From positions 1 through 32,359 of IMG/VR virus record IMGVR_UViG_3300035698_018667: 32,359 nucleotides of DNA. One strand, written 5' to 3'. Below the pieces are notes generated by a model, which worked only from the letters and a program-made list of their open reading frames with translations, did no database searches and had not been told where the DNA came from. Origin of the DNA: a virus. A program made the position numbers and the translations under genes. Within the stretch, counting starts at the first letter, position 1. Every line of letters starts with the position of its first letter. This document shows, piece after piece, positions 14,125 to 21,953 of this stretch.

Positions 14125-14430
14125 CTACCTCAGTGCTTGAACGTATTGTGAAGCCATATTTTGTAGAGCATTAGCACGCTGACTAGCGAAATCAGCACCC
14201 CTCTTTCTAACGCCCTCTCCAGCCTCAAACTCTCGACCCATAGCAGCATTCATGAGCTCTGCAAGAGTCCGTCTTTTTGTCTCTTTAGCTTGACGTTTCG
14301 AAGCTTTGGATCGTTCCATCGAACTCATAGCTTGTCCAGTACCCTGCAACCCAAGACCAAGCGCGGCCAGAGGGTTTCCTGCAGCTGCTCCGGCTAATTG
14401 AGATATTCCTGCTGTAATTGCACCGCTCAT
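14125..14430 (-). CDS. Small Ala/Gly-rich virion-type protein
   Basis: The 101-residue product has a hydrophobic Gly/Ala-rich N-terminal segment (GAITAGISQLAGAAAGNPLAALGLGLQGTGQAMSS), then a basic helix (RSKASKRQAKETKRRTLAELMNAAMGREFEAGEGVRKRGADFASQRANALQNMASQYV). The pattern, a short membrane-active-looking head and a long basic helix, fits small ejected or tail-assembly proteins of podoviruses. No family name is recognised. The upstream neighbour is a 52-residue gene; the downstream neighbour is the acidic protein. Confidence 0.6.
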   Translation of the reverse strand: MSGAITAGISQLAGAAAGNPLAALGLGLQGTGQAMSSMERSKASKRQAKETKRRTLAELMNAAMGREFEAGEGVRKRGADFASQRANALQNMASQYVQALR

Positions 14431-14457
14431 ATTCGTCTCCCTTAGAGATCCTGTTAT

Positions 14458-14616
14458 TTAGTACTTACAGGCTACGTCTTTAGGCTTCATAGCAGCTTGT
14501 TGAGCGGAACCATCGTTCTTACCACTCTTAGGCGTAGTATTGTTTCCTTTTTCAGGCTTCACATCATTTCCATACACATACTTATCTTTGGTCTTGAGCG
14601 GTCTTTTTATATCCAT
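14458..14616 (-). CDS. 52-residue lysine-rich protein
   Basis: This gene is short but well supported: an ideal GGAGGAATAG ribosome site lies immediately before ATG 14616, formed by the last codons and stop of the lipoprotein gene, two bases away. The product begins MDIKRPLKTKDKYVYGND and ends AAMKPKDVACKY; it is Lys/Pro/Asn-rich and probably disordered. The tight coupling suggests it is made with the lipoprotein. No family recognised. Confidence 0.7.
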   Translation of the reverse strand: MDIKRPLKTKDKYVYGNDVKPEKGNNTTPKSGKNDGSAQQAAMKPKDVACKY

Positions 14617-14618
14617 TT

Positions 14619-14795
14619 CTATTCCTCCGGTGATTCGTGGCTTAGATCAATATCAATCCCTGTCTCGTTCTCAATAATTGCCTCTCCGATCTCTTCTAAG
14701 AGATTATCGTCTTCAAGTCCAAGATATGGATTTATGTACGAACATCCACTCAAAAGTACAATCCCAGATATCAAAACTGCTGCAAAAATTCTCAT
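14619..14795 (-). CDS. Phage-encoded lipoprotein
   Basis: The 58-residue product starts MRIFAAVLISGIVLLSGC, a complete lipoprotein signal: one basic residue, a hydrophobic core and the lipobox LLSG-C with Cys18 as the lipidation site. The mature part is SYINPYLGLEDDNLLEEIGEAIIENETGIDIDLSHESPEE, which is short and acidic. Residues after Cys are not Asp, so outer-membrane sorting would be expected in a Gram-negative host. I recall similar short phage lipoproteins (GC...LG..DDN..EE..E..IE..TGID.DL) in structural operons, function unknown. It could be an outer-membrane spanin or an exclusion factor; no partner spanin is visible nearby. The AGGTGGTG ribosome site is good. Confidence 0.8.
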   Translation of the reverse strand: MRIFAAVLISGIVLLSGCSYINPYLGLEDDNLLEEIGEAIIENETGIDIDLSHESPEE

Positions 14796-14828
14796 GAAAC
14801 ACCACCTATTATATTTTTCTGACTACCG

Positions 14829-14845
14829 TGTAAAGCAGCTTTACA
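14829..14845. promoter_or_regulatory. 17-bp palindrome TGTAAAGCAGCTTTACA
   Basis: The arms are perfect 8-base complements around a central A. It differs from the site inside the portal gene (21887) only at the central base. It includes the stop codon of the 77-residue gene and lies 33 bases upstream of the lipoprotein start. A leftward TATAAT at 14808-14813 with TTTACA 15 bases away was considered as a promoter, but the spacing is short and the start point would fall in the ribosome site. Confidence 0.65.
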
Positions 14846-15074
14846 TAGCACCTTGCCGTTTCAAAAATACATCTTTTTCGCTTTGCGTCAGAGTTGAAGA
14901 AAGCTTATCCAGGGCGGACTTGTATTCCAAATCTTCTGTTTCCGAATCTTCTTTTTCTTTTAGAGCAAGAGCTTCGTTCTTAGCCCAGTCTGCTCTAATT
15001 ACGGCATCTTCCTCTAGCGTGCATTCGACTACATGCCCACCCTTTTTAGTGGCTACTACCTTTGTCAAAATCAT
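14841..15074 (-). CDS. Hypothetical protein following the fibre gene
   Basis: The 77-residue product begins MILTKVVATKKGGHVVECTLEEDAVIRADWAKNEALALKEKE and continues as a charged helix ending LTQSEKDVFLKRQGAM. Its position one base after the fibre gene and its beta-then-helix composition resemble small fibre-assembly or chaperone-like proteins, but there is no firm family. Its stop codon lies within the 17-bp palindrome. Confidence 0.6.
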   Translation of the reverse strand: MILTKVVATKKGGHVVECTLEEDAVIRADWAKNEALALKEKEDSETEDLEYKSALDKLSSTLTQSEKDVFLKRQGAM

Positions 15075-15075
15075 C

Positions 15076-16005
15076 TTATGCCTCTCCGATTCCGTATAGT
15101 ATAAATTCTCCGGTGGTAAATGTGCCTCCAGATGCGGTTATTCTAAATGCGTTTATTGCTGAAGCCACTCCATATACCCCGCCGTAAACGCCAATCCTTC
15201 TATCTGTTGTAGCACTATAATATTGCATTCTCCCTGAGACCGTCACAAAACTGCCCGAATCGTTCAAATTGAAAAAATCGAACATCCCACATGAATTCGA
15301 CCCGACCACAACGCTAGTTCCTGGAATAATTCGAAAAGAAGTTGTAATATTGCTATTGGACCACGTAGCCAAGTTGTACGAAGTACTAACCGCTCCTGAA
15401 AAATATCCTGAAGAAATCCAAGTCGAGCCATTGTCGATGGAAAGTTCTATATATATTAGATTTGAGTTAAGCGAATGTTCCAAATCTCTAATCACAAGTA
15501 CATGATGGTCATATGTACTATCAATTACGGACGTAAATTCAATAGATGAGCTTACCAATGCTGTTGCTGATGCAAGAACATTCCATGCTCCTCCACCTGC
15601 TGCTGCAGCCCACTTCACACCACTACCCACTGCAGAATCAGCTGTCAGAATTGTATCATTAGCTCCGACTGTCAGTTCAGTCGGTGCTGTTACACCGTCT
15701 CCGACTAAGATCGTTCCCTTCGCCAGAACACCAGTATCTGTGATTTGATTCGATGCGCCAGCTAGTAATACGCCGCCCTCAGTAAGAGCAGCAGAAAGAT
15801 TAGGTACAACTACCCAGCCTGTATTTCCAGTACCTGTATCTTTTCTGTACAGTGGTCCATTGGTTCCGTCTAGAGCCAATGATCCTACAACCGCAGCCAG
15901 AGCGCCTTCTGGAGATCCAGACACAGCATATACCTTTACTGTGACACCATCATCCGTTAGCTCGACAGACTTGCACTCTGCTACTTCATTAACAAACCCA
16001 GCCAT
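15076..16005 (-). CDS. Tail fibre / receptor-binding type protein
   Basis: From ATG 16005 the product is 309 residues. This start is chosen because it overlaps the upstream stop as TAATG and has GGTGA before it. An N-terminal segment (MAGFVNEVAECKSVELTDDGVTVKVYAVSG) leads to a repetitive Gly/Thr/Ala stalk (GTNGPLYRKDTGTGNTGWVVV, GVLLAGASNQITDTGVLAKGTILVGDGVTAPTELTVGANDTILTADSAVGSGVKW), typical of trimeric fibre shafts. The C-terminal about 160 residues form a beta-rich head with many Ser/Tyr/Asn and no chaperone motif seen. It likely binds a host surface structure. It is the most probable host-range protein in the window. Confidence 0.75.
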   Translation of the reverse strand: MAGFVNEVAECKSVELTDDGVTVKVYAVSGSPEGALAAVVGSLALDGTNGPLYRKDTGTGNTGWVVVPNLSAALTEGGVLLAGASNQITDTGVLAKGTILVGDGVTAPTELTVGANDTILTADSAVGSGVKWAAAAGGGAWNVLASATALVSSSIEFTSVIDSTYDHHVLVIRDLEHSLNSNLIYIELSIDNGSTWISSGYFSGAVSTSYNLATWSNSNITTSFRIIPGTSVVVGSNSCGMFDFFNLNDSGSFVTVSGRMQYYSATTDRRIGVYGGVYGVASAINAFRITASGGTFTTGEFILYGIGEA

Positions 16006-16487
16006 TAAGTCACCTCTATGAATTGTGCTGACGCTACCCAATTAATATCTAATAGTGCAACTCCAGTCACCTGAACTATTGCTGTATTTCCACTCACGAC
16101 GACATTTGCGTCTGCTCCGGTAAGTGCGGCATCTTCATCACCGTTCAAATCTGATACTCCTACTAAGGTCGCAGCAGCCCCATCCGTTCTAACAACTCCC
16201 AGGACCTTGTATCCGGCTGATGCTGGCGTAGTTGACTCGAATCCAGATATTAGTGCGTTGATTGTGTAAGTCGCTGCTGTGCCCCCTAGAGACAGAGTAA
16301 CTAGGTCAGCAGTAACAGCTCCAGATGTAGCACCAGAACCTTCTGAAATTCTCAGCTCACTATCCTGGATTAGCTTACCATTGATACCATCCCATCTTGC
16401 GACTGCATTATCTGTGCTAGTTGCAGGTCCTACAACATCTCCTGCTGGTGCGCTTCCTGATGGTGCTAAATTTGCTATCTGACTCAT
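16005..16487 (-). CDS. Fibre or appendage protein with VVGPATSTDNAVARWDG motif
   Basis: The product is 160 residues from ATG 16487, which has GAGAGG 8 bases upstream; an in-frame codon at 16505 adds six residues. The segment SGSAPAGDVVGPATSTDNAVARWDGINGKLIQDSELRIS is a common unit in phage fibre and spike proteins (G...STDNAI.R.DG..GK.IQ.S). A beta-rich C-terminal domain follows (NVVVSGNTAIVQVTGVALLDINW). It is coupled to the larger fibre gene by TAATG and likely forms part of the same appendage. Confidence 0.75.
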   Translation of the reverse strand: MSQIANLAPSGSAPAGDVVGPATSTDNAVARWDGINGKLIQDSELRISEGSGATSGAVTADLVTLSLGGTAATYTINALISGFESTTPASAGYKVLGVVRTDGAAATLVGVSDLNGDEDAALTGADANVVVSGNTAIVQVTGVALLDINWVASAQFIEVT

Positions 16488-16515
16488 GAAAACCTCTCTT
16501 GCCATGAAACACTTG

Positions 16516-16671
16516 CTAGGACATCGTTTGATCCTGCCGATTCATGTCAGTGTTTAAATTGTACGGGAAGTGAGCAAGTACAGATGCAGTCGGTTGAGCA
16601 ACCGAAACCTCACCGAATGCGCTCGTTAGATTAGACAGTTTTTCTTTTGCCAGACTTGATGACCCTGACAT
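16516..16671 (-). CDS. 51-residue structural-type protein
   Basis: The product starts MSGSSSLAKEKLSNLTSAFGEVSVAQPTASVLAHFPYNLNTDM. The VAQPT..V...FPYN.NTD segment resembles an N-terminal unit found in phage structural and fibre proteins. The gene is short, so it may be a trimmed remnant or an independent small subunit. The ribosome site is weak (GTTGATAG before the ATG). It sits between two structural genes with 28-base and 19-base spacers in the same direction. Confidence 0.5.
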   Translation of the reverse strand: MSGSSSLAKEKLSNLTSAFGEVSVAQPTASVLAHFPYNLNTDMNRQDQTMS

Positions 16672-16690
16672 CTATCAACTACTCTTCATA

Positions 16691-17011
16691 TTAAGCATAT
16701 TCAGCTTCAATCCAAAACGACCCGCTGGTAGTCGCACCAGCATCATATTTAATTGAAAATTGTGTTCCTGCCTTTCGATACATGTCGTTAGTCTTATGAT
16801 CGAAGACACGACCCGTCTGGGCTGCGACTTTCTTGTGATCTGTAGCTGCATCTGTCGATACATAGATGTTTTGATTCGTGTCGTTAAACATCGAAACTGT
16901 AAGAGCATCATGAGCAAGTACTGCTCCTAATGCTGTATATGTGGCATTTATAGATCCAAACGCGACCTCTCTGACCGCTTCATCTTTAACAGATAACCCT
17001 GAATTGCTCAT
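16691..17011 (-). CDS. Small beta-barrel virion protein
   Basis: The 106-residue product has the order VREVAFGSINATYTALGAVLAHDALTVSMFNDTNQNIYVSTDAATDHKKVAAQTGRVFDHKTND, then GTQFSIKYDAGATTSGSFWIEAEY. This scheme (F..I...Y..LG.......I...N.T...V.IS.D...D...........D......GT...IKY......G..W.E..Y) occurs in small phage structural proteins of beta-barrel type next to capsid genes. A GC-rich hairpin precedes its ribosome region. It is probably a minor capsid, decoration or fibre-base protein; no sharper call is possible. Confidence 0.65.
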   Translation of the reverse strand: MSNSGLSVKDEAVREVAFGSINATYTALGAVLAHDALTVSMFNDTNQNIYVSTDAATDHKKVAAQTGRVFDHKTNDMYRKAGTQFSIKYDAGATTSGSFWIEAEYA

Positions 17012-17028
17012 TTGAACCCCATGTGAGA

Positions 17029-17048
17029 AGGCCCCCAGGTGGGGGCCT
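17029..17048 (-). terminator. GC-rich intercistronic hairpin
   Basis: AGGCCCCC pairs perfectly with GGGGGCCT around a 4-base loop. The leftward RNA continues TTCTCAC without a U-run, so this is more likely an attenuator or a 3'-end-protecting element than a full terminator. It lies two genes after the major capsid gene, a place where phages often lower downstream expression. Confidence 0.6.
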
Positions 17049-17053
17049 CTAAC

Positions 17054-17419
17054 TTACAAAATAAACTGCGTTGTTTCGTGACTATAAATAAAGACATCAA
17101 AATCTTGATTAGCTAAACCTGCTGCGTTGTCATCCCTCTCCACACCTACTAGCGTAAGAGCTGTTTTTGATACGCTCACATTTGCTGCACCATTTGCTGT
17201 CTTTGCTTGCACAAAGACATATGGAGCCTCTTTAAATGCTCTATTGAACGTAACAGTCTGTGTTGCACCATCGGCATCACCAATGGTGCCAATCGCTTGA
17301 CCGCGCCCATCGAGACCAGCTGTACTAGCTGCAGAAGTGACTTCAGAGCCATCAATACTGAAGGCATATAATCTAGCTTCTGGCTGCCCTGCAAAAAGGG
17401 GGTATCCTTGTTCTGCCAT
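17054..17419 (-). CDS. Capsid-adjacent beta-rich protein (possible decoration protein)
   Basis: The 121-residue product is composed of beta strands: EARLYAFSIDGSEVTSAASTAGLDGRGQAIGTIGDADGATQTVTFNRAFKEAPYVFVQAKTANGAANVSVSKTALTLVGVERDD, ending DFDVFIYSHETTQFIL. The F...F...P.V.V section resembles small lectin-like beta-sandwiches used in phage appendages. It lies 12 bases downstream of the major capsid gene and before the strong hairpin, so it is probably made at high level; this suggests a decoration (cement) protein. It has an AGGAGGTGATCC ribosome site, which is ideal. Confidence 0.6.
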   Translation of the reverse strand: MAEQGYPLFAGQPEARLYAFSIDGSEVTSAASTAGLDGRGQAIGTIGDADGATQTVTFNRAFKEAPYVFVQAKTANGAANVSVSKTALTLVGVERDDNAAGLANQDFDVFIYSHETTQFIL

Positions 17420-17431
17420 GGATCACCTCCT

Positions 17432-18679
17432 TTATGATGTTGCTAGGCCATCAATACAACCTGTAAAAGTCGGATTGATGAAAAAGTTTCCATATGTCGC
17501 GTAGAACATTGCAAAGCTATCGAGAGGTGTTCCTGAAACATGTAATGGGAAGAAAACTGAATCCCCATTTAGGATGAACCCACCACAGTCTTCACCGCGA
17601 TCCACAGAATCAGGTCGCAGCTCCAGTGCCACTTTATTCCGATTAACAGCGTATACACGATCTGGTGGGCAATATGGAGACCACTGGATGCGAACAGTAC
17701 GACCGTTCAGTTTTACAGCAGCTACTTGAGATCCAGCTTCACGCTCAGGAGCGATGTTTGGCTCTACGTAGATGATTGACTTAGCGTCTTCAGAATCTTC
17801 AAACAATCGAAGCTGAGTGTGCGAGAAGATATAGTCCGTTGGGAGCACTCCGCGCGATGTAAATCGCATTAGCTGATCTAGCTCACGGAATAGCTTAATG
17901 CTTGGTCCAGAACCTGAAGCATCAACCTTAGTCCCTTGCCAGCGATATCCAACATCAACGCCATACAAGCTTTCACCCGATACAGCGTCACAGACACCTT
18001 TCAGACCTAACATCTCGTTGTCTTTAGATTTCTGCTTGTAGATCTTTTGCAGTGCAAGTGGTACGTGCGTACCGCTCTGTTTAACCAATCTGATTACACG
18101 AGTAGAAAGATTGATGTCAGTCACTAGAAATGGATCTTGCGAACTTCCAATGTTTAGAATGTCGTTGCGAATCCAGTGCGCCTCGATGTAGTCAGTAGAA
18201 CTCATCGTTAAGCTGTAGTCTCCAGGGGAGTTTGTTACCACAGACGTGATAGATCCCAGTTCTCCAGTACCGTCACCGAAAAACTGTCTAGCAATCTGCT
18301 CTTGAAATGATTGCTTGAGGATGTTCATTGACAGCTCGGTAGCATCCTCAAAAGCACCCAAGTTCGTTCCGGCTCGACGCGCGGCCTTCATGGACTGATT
18401 GTCAATTACAGTAGTAGAATATACCGATTTAGCAAAAACGGTAGGACGGATCATATATGCAGTGGATGCCGCTGGCAAAGATCCAGACGACTGTCCACCA
18501 CCGTAGTCCAGCATCTGTGCAATTTCGAGCTTGTTACCGTTGAACTTTTCGTTCTTACGGATAGCTCCGATCAGCTGGCTATTATCCCAACCTGCAGAAT
18601 CTACTTCAAAACCACCGTATGCGACCTGGTACAGTTCACTCAGGTCGGTAAGCGACATCTGCTTGATTACAGAAGGCAT
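17432..18679 (-). CDS. Major capsid protein (HK97-fold type)
   Basis: The 415-residue product follows the scaffold gene and precedes small decoration-type genes. It has the expected layout: N-terminal arm with helices (PSVIKQMSLTDLSELYQVAYGGFEVDSAGWDNSQLIGAI), an extended loop region (FAKSVYSTTVIDNQSMKAARRAGTNLGAFEDATELSMNILKQSFQEQIARQFFGDGTGELGSI), a central region with GYRWQGTKV, and late beta strands (RVYAVNRNKVALELRPDSVDRGEDCGGFILNGDSVFFPLHVSG). No protease gene is apparent next to it, in line with T7-type capsids that mature without cleavage. It assembles the shell around the scaffold. Confidence 0.8.
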   Translation of the reverse strand: MPSVIKQMSLTDLSELYQVAYGGFEVDSAGWDNSQLIGAIRKNEKFNGNKLEIAQMLDYGGGQSSGSLPAASTAYMIRPTVFAKSVYSTTVIDNQSMKAARRAGTNLGAFEDATELSMNILKQSFQEQIARQFFGDGTGELGSITSVVTNSPGDYSLTMSSTDYIEAHWIRNDILNIGSSQDPFLVTDINLSTRVIRLVKQSGTHVPLALQKIYKQKSKDNEMLGLKGVCDAVSGESLYGVDVGYRWQGTKVDASGSGPSIKLFRELDQLMRFTSRGVLPTDYIFSHTQLRLFEDSEDAKSIIYVEPNIAPEREAGSQVAAVKLNGRTVRIQWSPYCPPDRVYAVNRNKVALELRPDSVDRGEDCGGFILNGDSVFFPLHVSGTPLDSFAMFYATYGNFFINPTFTGCIDGLATS

Positions 18680-18687
18680 CTTTTACC

Positions 18688-19770
18688 TCATCTTAATTGT
18701 TGACTATTCCTCTTCGCGAGAAGTTGAGCTTTCAGAGCATCTTTCGGAAGCATTTTGCTAAAATCCTGCGACTGGGGAGACCTTTGGCTTTGGCCTCGGA
18801 CCGCTTGACTACGCGAACGCTTCGAAAGAGCTTTGGACGCTTTCGTTCTCTTCACCCCGTTTAATACCCCTTCAGCAACCTCTTCGAGATCGCGTGTGGT
18901 AAAATCTGGGTTATTCTTAAGAAGATCAGACAACTCAAAGACTAGGGGATCGTTATGCTGCAGATCTGATTTGTACTTCGACAGGGCTGCTTTGACAGCT
19001 TGTTGTCTTTGTACCTCATCTGCAAATTGTTCGATCCGATCAAATAGTTGCTCCTCATTCTCGATATCGGAACCAAGTACGGGATCGGATAATATCTTCT
19101 GTCCCCAGGTATAAACCTGCTCTTCTGACAGACCCATATCTCCAATAAGTCCTTGCTTCCGTTCCTGGATTTTTGTAATTCTCTCCGATTCAGTGAGAGT
19201 TTCACGGGTCTCATCCAGCTCCCTTTTCAACTGGTACGCTTCGCGTTCAGGGGTGCTCATCTGAGTTAAGCCCTGGGCTTGCTTACCTAAAGACACCAGG
19301 AACTTATTTAAGTCAGCTCCTGGATCGACTTGCTTAATAGCACCAAATACTTTTTTAAGCGCACTAAGCGGGTCGCTGCTTGCGACCTTACTAAAATCTT
19401 TGTAAGGAGTAAAGAACTTTTTCTTTTCTTCTGATAAAGCACGCATTCTATTGCGAACAGCAACACCTCCAGCTGCCGCGTCTCTCATCTCTTTGAGAGT
19501 CATCTTTACGGGCTTTCCGTCTGCTTTAAACTCAAACTCAGCATTTTCGTCTACGTCGAAGCTCTCTTCTCCCAACGAAAAATGAAAGCTCTTCCCTTTT
19601 CCTTCTTCTTCGAATCCTTCTTCTATCTGTCCGCTATCTTCAAAGGATTCATCATCATCACTCTCTTGAACGGACTCTACTGGCTCATCTCTGCGTGCTT
19701 TGATCTGTGCAATCAATGCTTCTTTTGTATCAGCACTATTGGTTGGTGCCTCGTCCATTGCTACTGTCAT
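18688..19770 (-). CDS. Capsid scaffolding protein
   Basis: The 360-residue product has an acidic N-terminal region (ESVQESDDDESFEDSGQIEEGFEEEGKG), a small beta part (SFHFSLGEESFDVDENAEFEFKADGKPVKMTLKEMRDAAAGG), long helices (about residues 100-310, coiled-coil-like with many K, E and L) and a basic C-terminus (KRTKASKALSKRSRSQAVRGQSQRSPQSQ). An acidic front, a helical middle and a basic tail between portal and capsid genes are characteristic of podoviral scaffolds, whose basic end contacts the capsid protein. GAGGAG lies 7 bases before ATG 19770. It ends 8 bases before the capsid gene. Confidence 0.8.
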   Translation of the reverse strand: MTVAMDEAPTNSADTKEALIAQIKARRDEPVESVQESDDDESFEDSGQIEEGFEEEGKGKSFHFSLGEESFDVDENAEFEFKADGKPVKMTLKEMRDAAAGGVAVRNRMRALSEEKKKFFTPYKDFSKVASSDPLSALKKVFGAIKQVDPGADLNKFLVSLGKQAQGLTQMSTPEREAYQLKRELDETRETLTESERITKIQERKQGLIGDMGLSEEQVYTWGQKILSDPVLGSDIENEEQLFDRIEQFADEVQRQQAVKAALSKYKSDLQHNDPLVFELSDLLKNNPDFTTRDLEEVAEGVLNGVKRTKASKALSKRSRSQAVRGQSQRSPQSQDFSKMLPKDALKAQLLAKRNSQQLR

Positions 19771-19829
19771 GCCAAGTCTCCTCGTATGGTCTAAATTGGC
19801 TCTGGTATAGATGCGCTAGCTTCGCGATC

Positions 19830-21953
19830 CTATATCGGCGATAACTCTTGTGACCCTTCAATCGATCCGTCCACAGGCGTGTTTTCTTGCGCCATAGGAT
19901 CAGCATTTTGAAGAGCTGGATCTTCTATTTGAGGATTTGGTTCATTCAGGGGAATCGGAGAGTAAAACATAGGGAATTGACGCAGACCCTGAATTCTACT
20001 AGCGAAACTTGGATCTTCGACCATTTGCTCAAACATCAGCTTTTCTGTTGCGGTCATATGTTTTTCAAAAATTAGCTTAATGTTGTCAGGGGCTAATTTA
20101 TACTCCTGTGTCTGGAGAGGTATCCTATGAGTATCCCAGTGAGTAATAAGATCTTCATATCGTTCAGGAGGAGGCACAGGAATTCCATTCATCATATCCT
20201 CGTTCTCAGACTCTGCACTATTGACCGCTGCTGTCACTGCATTTTGAAATTTCTCACTGGTACTCAGACCGATCATATCTACAAAAACTTCGTTGCTCAT
20301 CAGCTCAGGGAACTCTCTCTTAATGGTCAGCATAAGCTGAGTTCTAGCAGCCTTGCTGTTAGCCAAATTCCCAGTCGTGGTGATTTTTACATCGTAGACT
20401 TTGCTTAAGTTTTCAGGGTCGAAGTACTTTAGGTTTACAGTGTTATTCCGTCCTGCAATCTTGATTAATCGCTGATCGTCAGCATCGTAATGATCTTTTG
20501 CGATTGTGATCATCAGTCGATACAGATGCTCTATTCCGGCAATATGGCCTTTTATGTCGGGACCCGCCTGTTGCACTCTAAGATCCTCAAAGTGCTGCAA
20601 GGCCACAAAGCTGTCTAACTGAGCGTTGGGAGTATCCCCTCGCTGCATTGGAGTCTGCTGACCCAGCTCAATGATGTTCTTCTTAAGGTCTTCGCGGAAT
20701 TTGAATATTGAGGAAGTGTTCGTGTTGGGAGTTTCAATGGTGGGTTTTTGATTCCCCCTCCACTCCATGACGACCACACCATTTGGCATTCTTTGTGCGT
20801 CTATGCCAGCTGTCTCATGTACTAAGATTTTAGGAGACTCAGCCTCAAGATTATTATACATCTGATTAGTGAGTCGATTGTATCCGACAATAGCTGGCAT
20901 CGCATTCCGAAATAACATCGGCGTGCCTCTCACACCAAATCCAATATCAAGATCTGTAAACCGGATGAGAGGAAGCTGGAGATTGTCTACAAGAGTGGGG
21001 TGATCTTTCATTGACTCATTAACAAGCACCTCGTCTTCAGTAGCAACAATGTGCCTTCCCTCATGTAAAAACTCATGAGATCGATGATAGAAGTGATATA
21101 CCCTTGTGTAATGATCGCCGCCCTTCGTTGTTCCGCTGACAGCATCGTACTTTTGTGTATTCTTCTTTTCTTCGAATTTTACTTCAGGATATTTCCGAGT
21201 AAGATAATCAGTCTCTACATAGTCAAGGTAGTAAAACCAATTTGCATCTGAGTAATTGGTCTTAGGGTCGATCATTACGTCAAATGAAATCGGATTACGC
21301 AGCTCTATATCGCCGATCCGCTGCCACTTATCAATCCAAATAGGATCTCCGTTATCATCGAGCACTCGTCTACCATCGTCGTCTACTAGTGCTATTTTAT
21401 CATCGTCGATGTCTCTGGACATCGGGTGTAATTCACCCTTATTCGGATTCCAGACGGGAACTACGAACGATTCACCAAAGATCTTTTTCTGTATCTCCCA
21501 TTTAATCCTCTGCATATCTATGCCCAGATCGTAGCTCATCGAGTCGAGCCACATCTTCACAAATTTAGCAGCGATCTTATCCTGATAATCATCATTATTC
21601 GGCAAGACCTGAGCTGTCAGCTCATTGCTAACTATGGTGGCCACTTGCTCCATGACCAACAGATACATCTCATTGATGTGTATCTCGTCAGGCTCGTTCT
21701 GCATTAGACCCTGGTTAAGGTACACGTTGACCAGGGGACTGAAGAAATTGGGGTTGACCCCCATAGCCATAAAGATTTTTAGATTGTTTTTTTGCTCTTT
21801 AAAAAGAGGATTATAATACGCGCTTAGTGCCGTATCTGCATCTTTTAGCCAATCCAATACATCTGAATCATTTTCGTAGTCGATGCTGTAAAGCGGCTTT
21901 ACATAAGGTAGATTTTTTTGGAGGTAAAACCTCTCTAGCTCTGGACGCGACAT
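19830..21953 (-). CDS. Portal protein
   Basis: The 707-residue product matches podoviral portal layout: N-terminal helices (DVLDWLKDADTALSAYYNPLFKEQKNNLKIFMAMGVNPNFFSPLVNVYLNQG), a wing region with KFVKMWLDSMSYDLGIDMQRIKWEIQKKIFGESFVVPVWNPNKGELHP, the segment YYLDYVETDYLTRKYPEVKFEEKK, a stem and clip section with DLDIGFGVRGTPMLFRNAMPAIVGYNRLTNQMYNNLEAESPKILVHE, and a helical crown with a Pro/Asn/Gln-rich end (EPNPQIEDPALQNADPMAQENTPVDG). Twelve copies would form the DNA channel that terminase docks onto. The start overlaps the stop of the upstream small gene (TAATG), and a GGAAGG ribosome site precedes it. A 17-bp palindrome lies inside its early codons. Confidence 0.85.
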   Translation of the reverse strand: MSRPELERFYLQKNLPYVKPLYSIDYENDSDVLDWLKDADTALSAYYNPLFKEQKNNLKIFMAMGVNPNFFSPLVNVYLNQGLMQNEPDEIHINEMYLLVMEQVATIVSNELTAQVLPNNDDYQDKIAAKFVKMWLDSMSYDLGIDMQRIKWEIQKKIFGESFVVPVWNPNKGELHPMSRDIDDDKIALVDDDGRRVLDDNGDPIWIDKWQRIGDIELRNPISFDVMIDPKTNYSDANWFYYLDYVETDYLTRKYPEVKFEEKKNTQKYDAVSGTTKGGDHYTRVYHFYHRSHEFLHEGRHIVATEDEVLVNESMKDHPTLVDNLQLPLIRFTDLDIGFGVRGTPMLFRNAMPAIVGYNRLTNQMYNNLEAESPKILVHETAGIDAQRMPNGVVVMEWRGNQKPTIETPNTNTSSIFKFREDLKKNIIELGQQTPMQRGDTPNAQLDSFVALQHFEDLRVQQAGPDIKGHIAGIEHLYRLMITIAKDHYDADDQRLIKIAGRNNTVNLKYFDPENLSKVYDVKITTTGNLANSKAARTQLMLTIKREFPELMSNEVFVDMIGLSTSEKFQNAVTAAVNSAESENEDMMNGIPVPPPERYEDLITHWDTHRIPLQTQEYKLAPDNIKLIFEKHMTATEKLMFEQMVEDPSFASRIQGLRQFPMFYSPIPLNEPNPQIEDPALQNADPMAQENTPVDGSIEGSQELSPI
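21887..21903. promoter_or_regulatory. 17-bp palindrome TGTAAAGCGGCTTTACA in the portal gene
   Basis: This is a perfect 8-base arm palindrome with a central G. It matches the site at 14829 at 16 of 17 bases. It sits about 50 bases inside the portal coding region, encoding VKPLY, where codon choice is free enough to avoid it. It may be a protein-binding site or a short mRNA hairpin. Confidence 0.6.

Noticed and set aside
14808-14834. Leftward promoter TTTACA / TATAAT before the lipoprotein gene
   Set aside because: Spacing is 15 bases and the start point would fall inside the ribosome site, leaving a six-base leader.
15076-16005. Diversity-generating retroelement target in the fibre gene
   Set aside because: No reverse transcriptase gene and no template repeat were found in the window.
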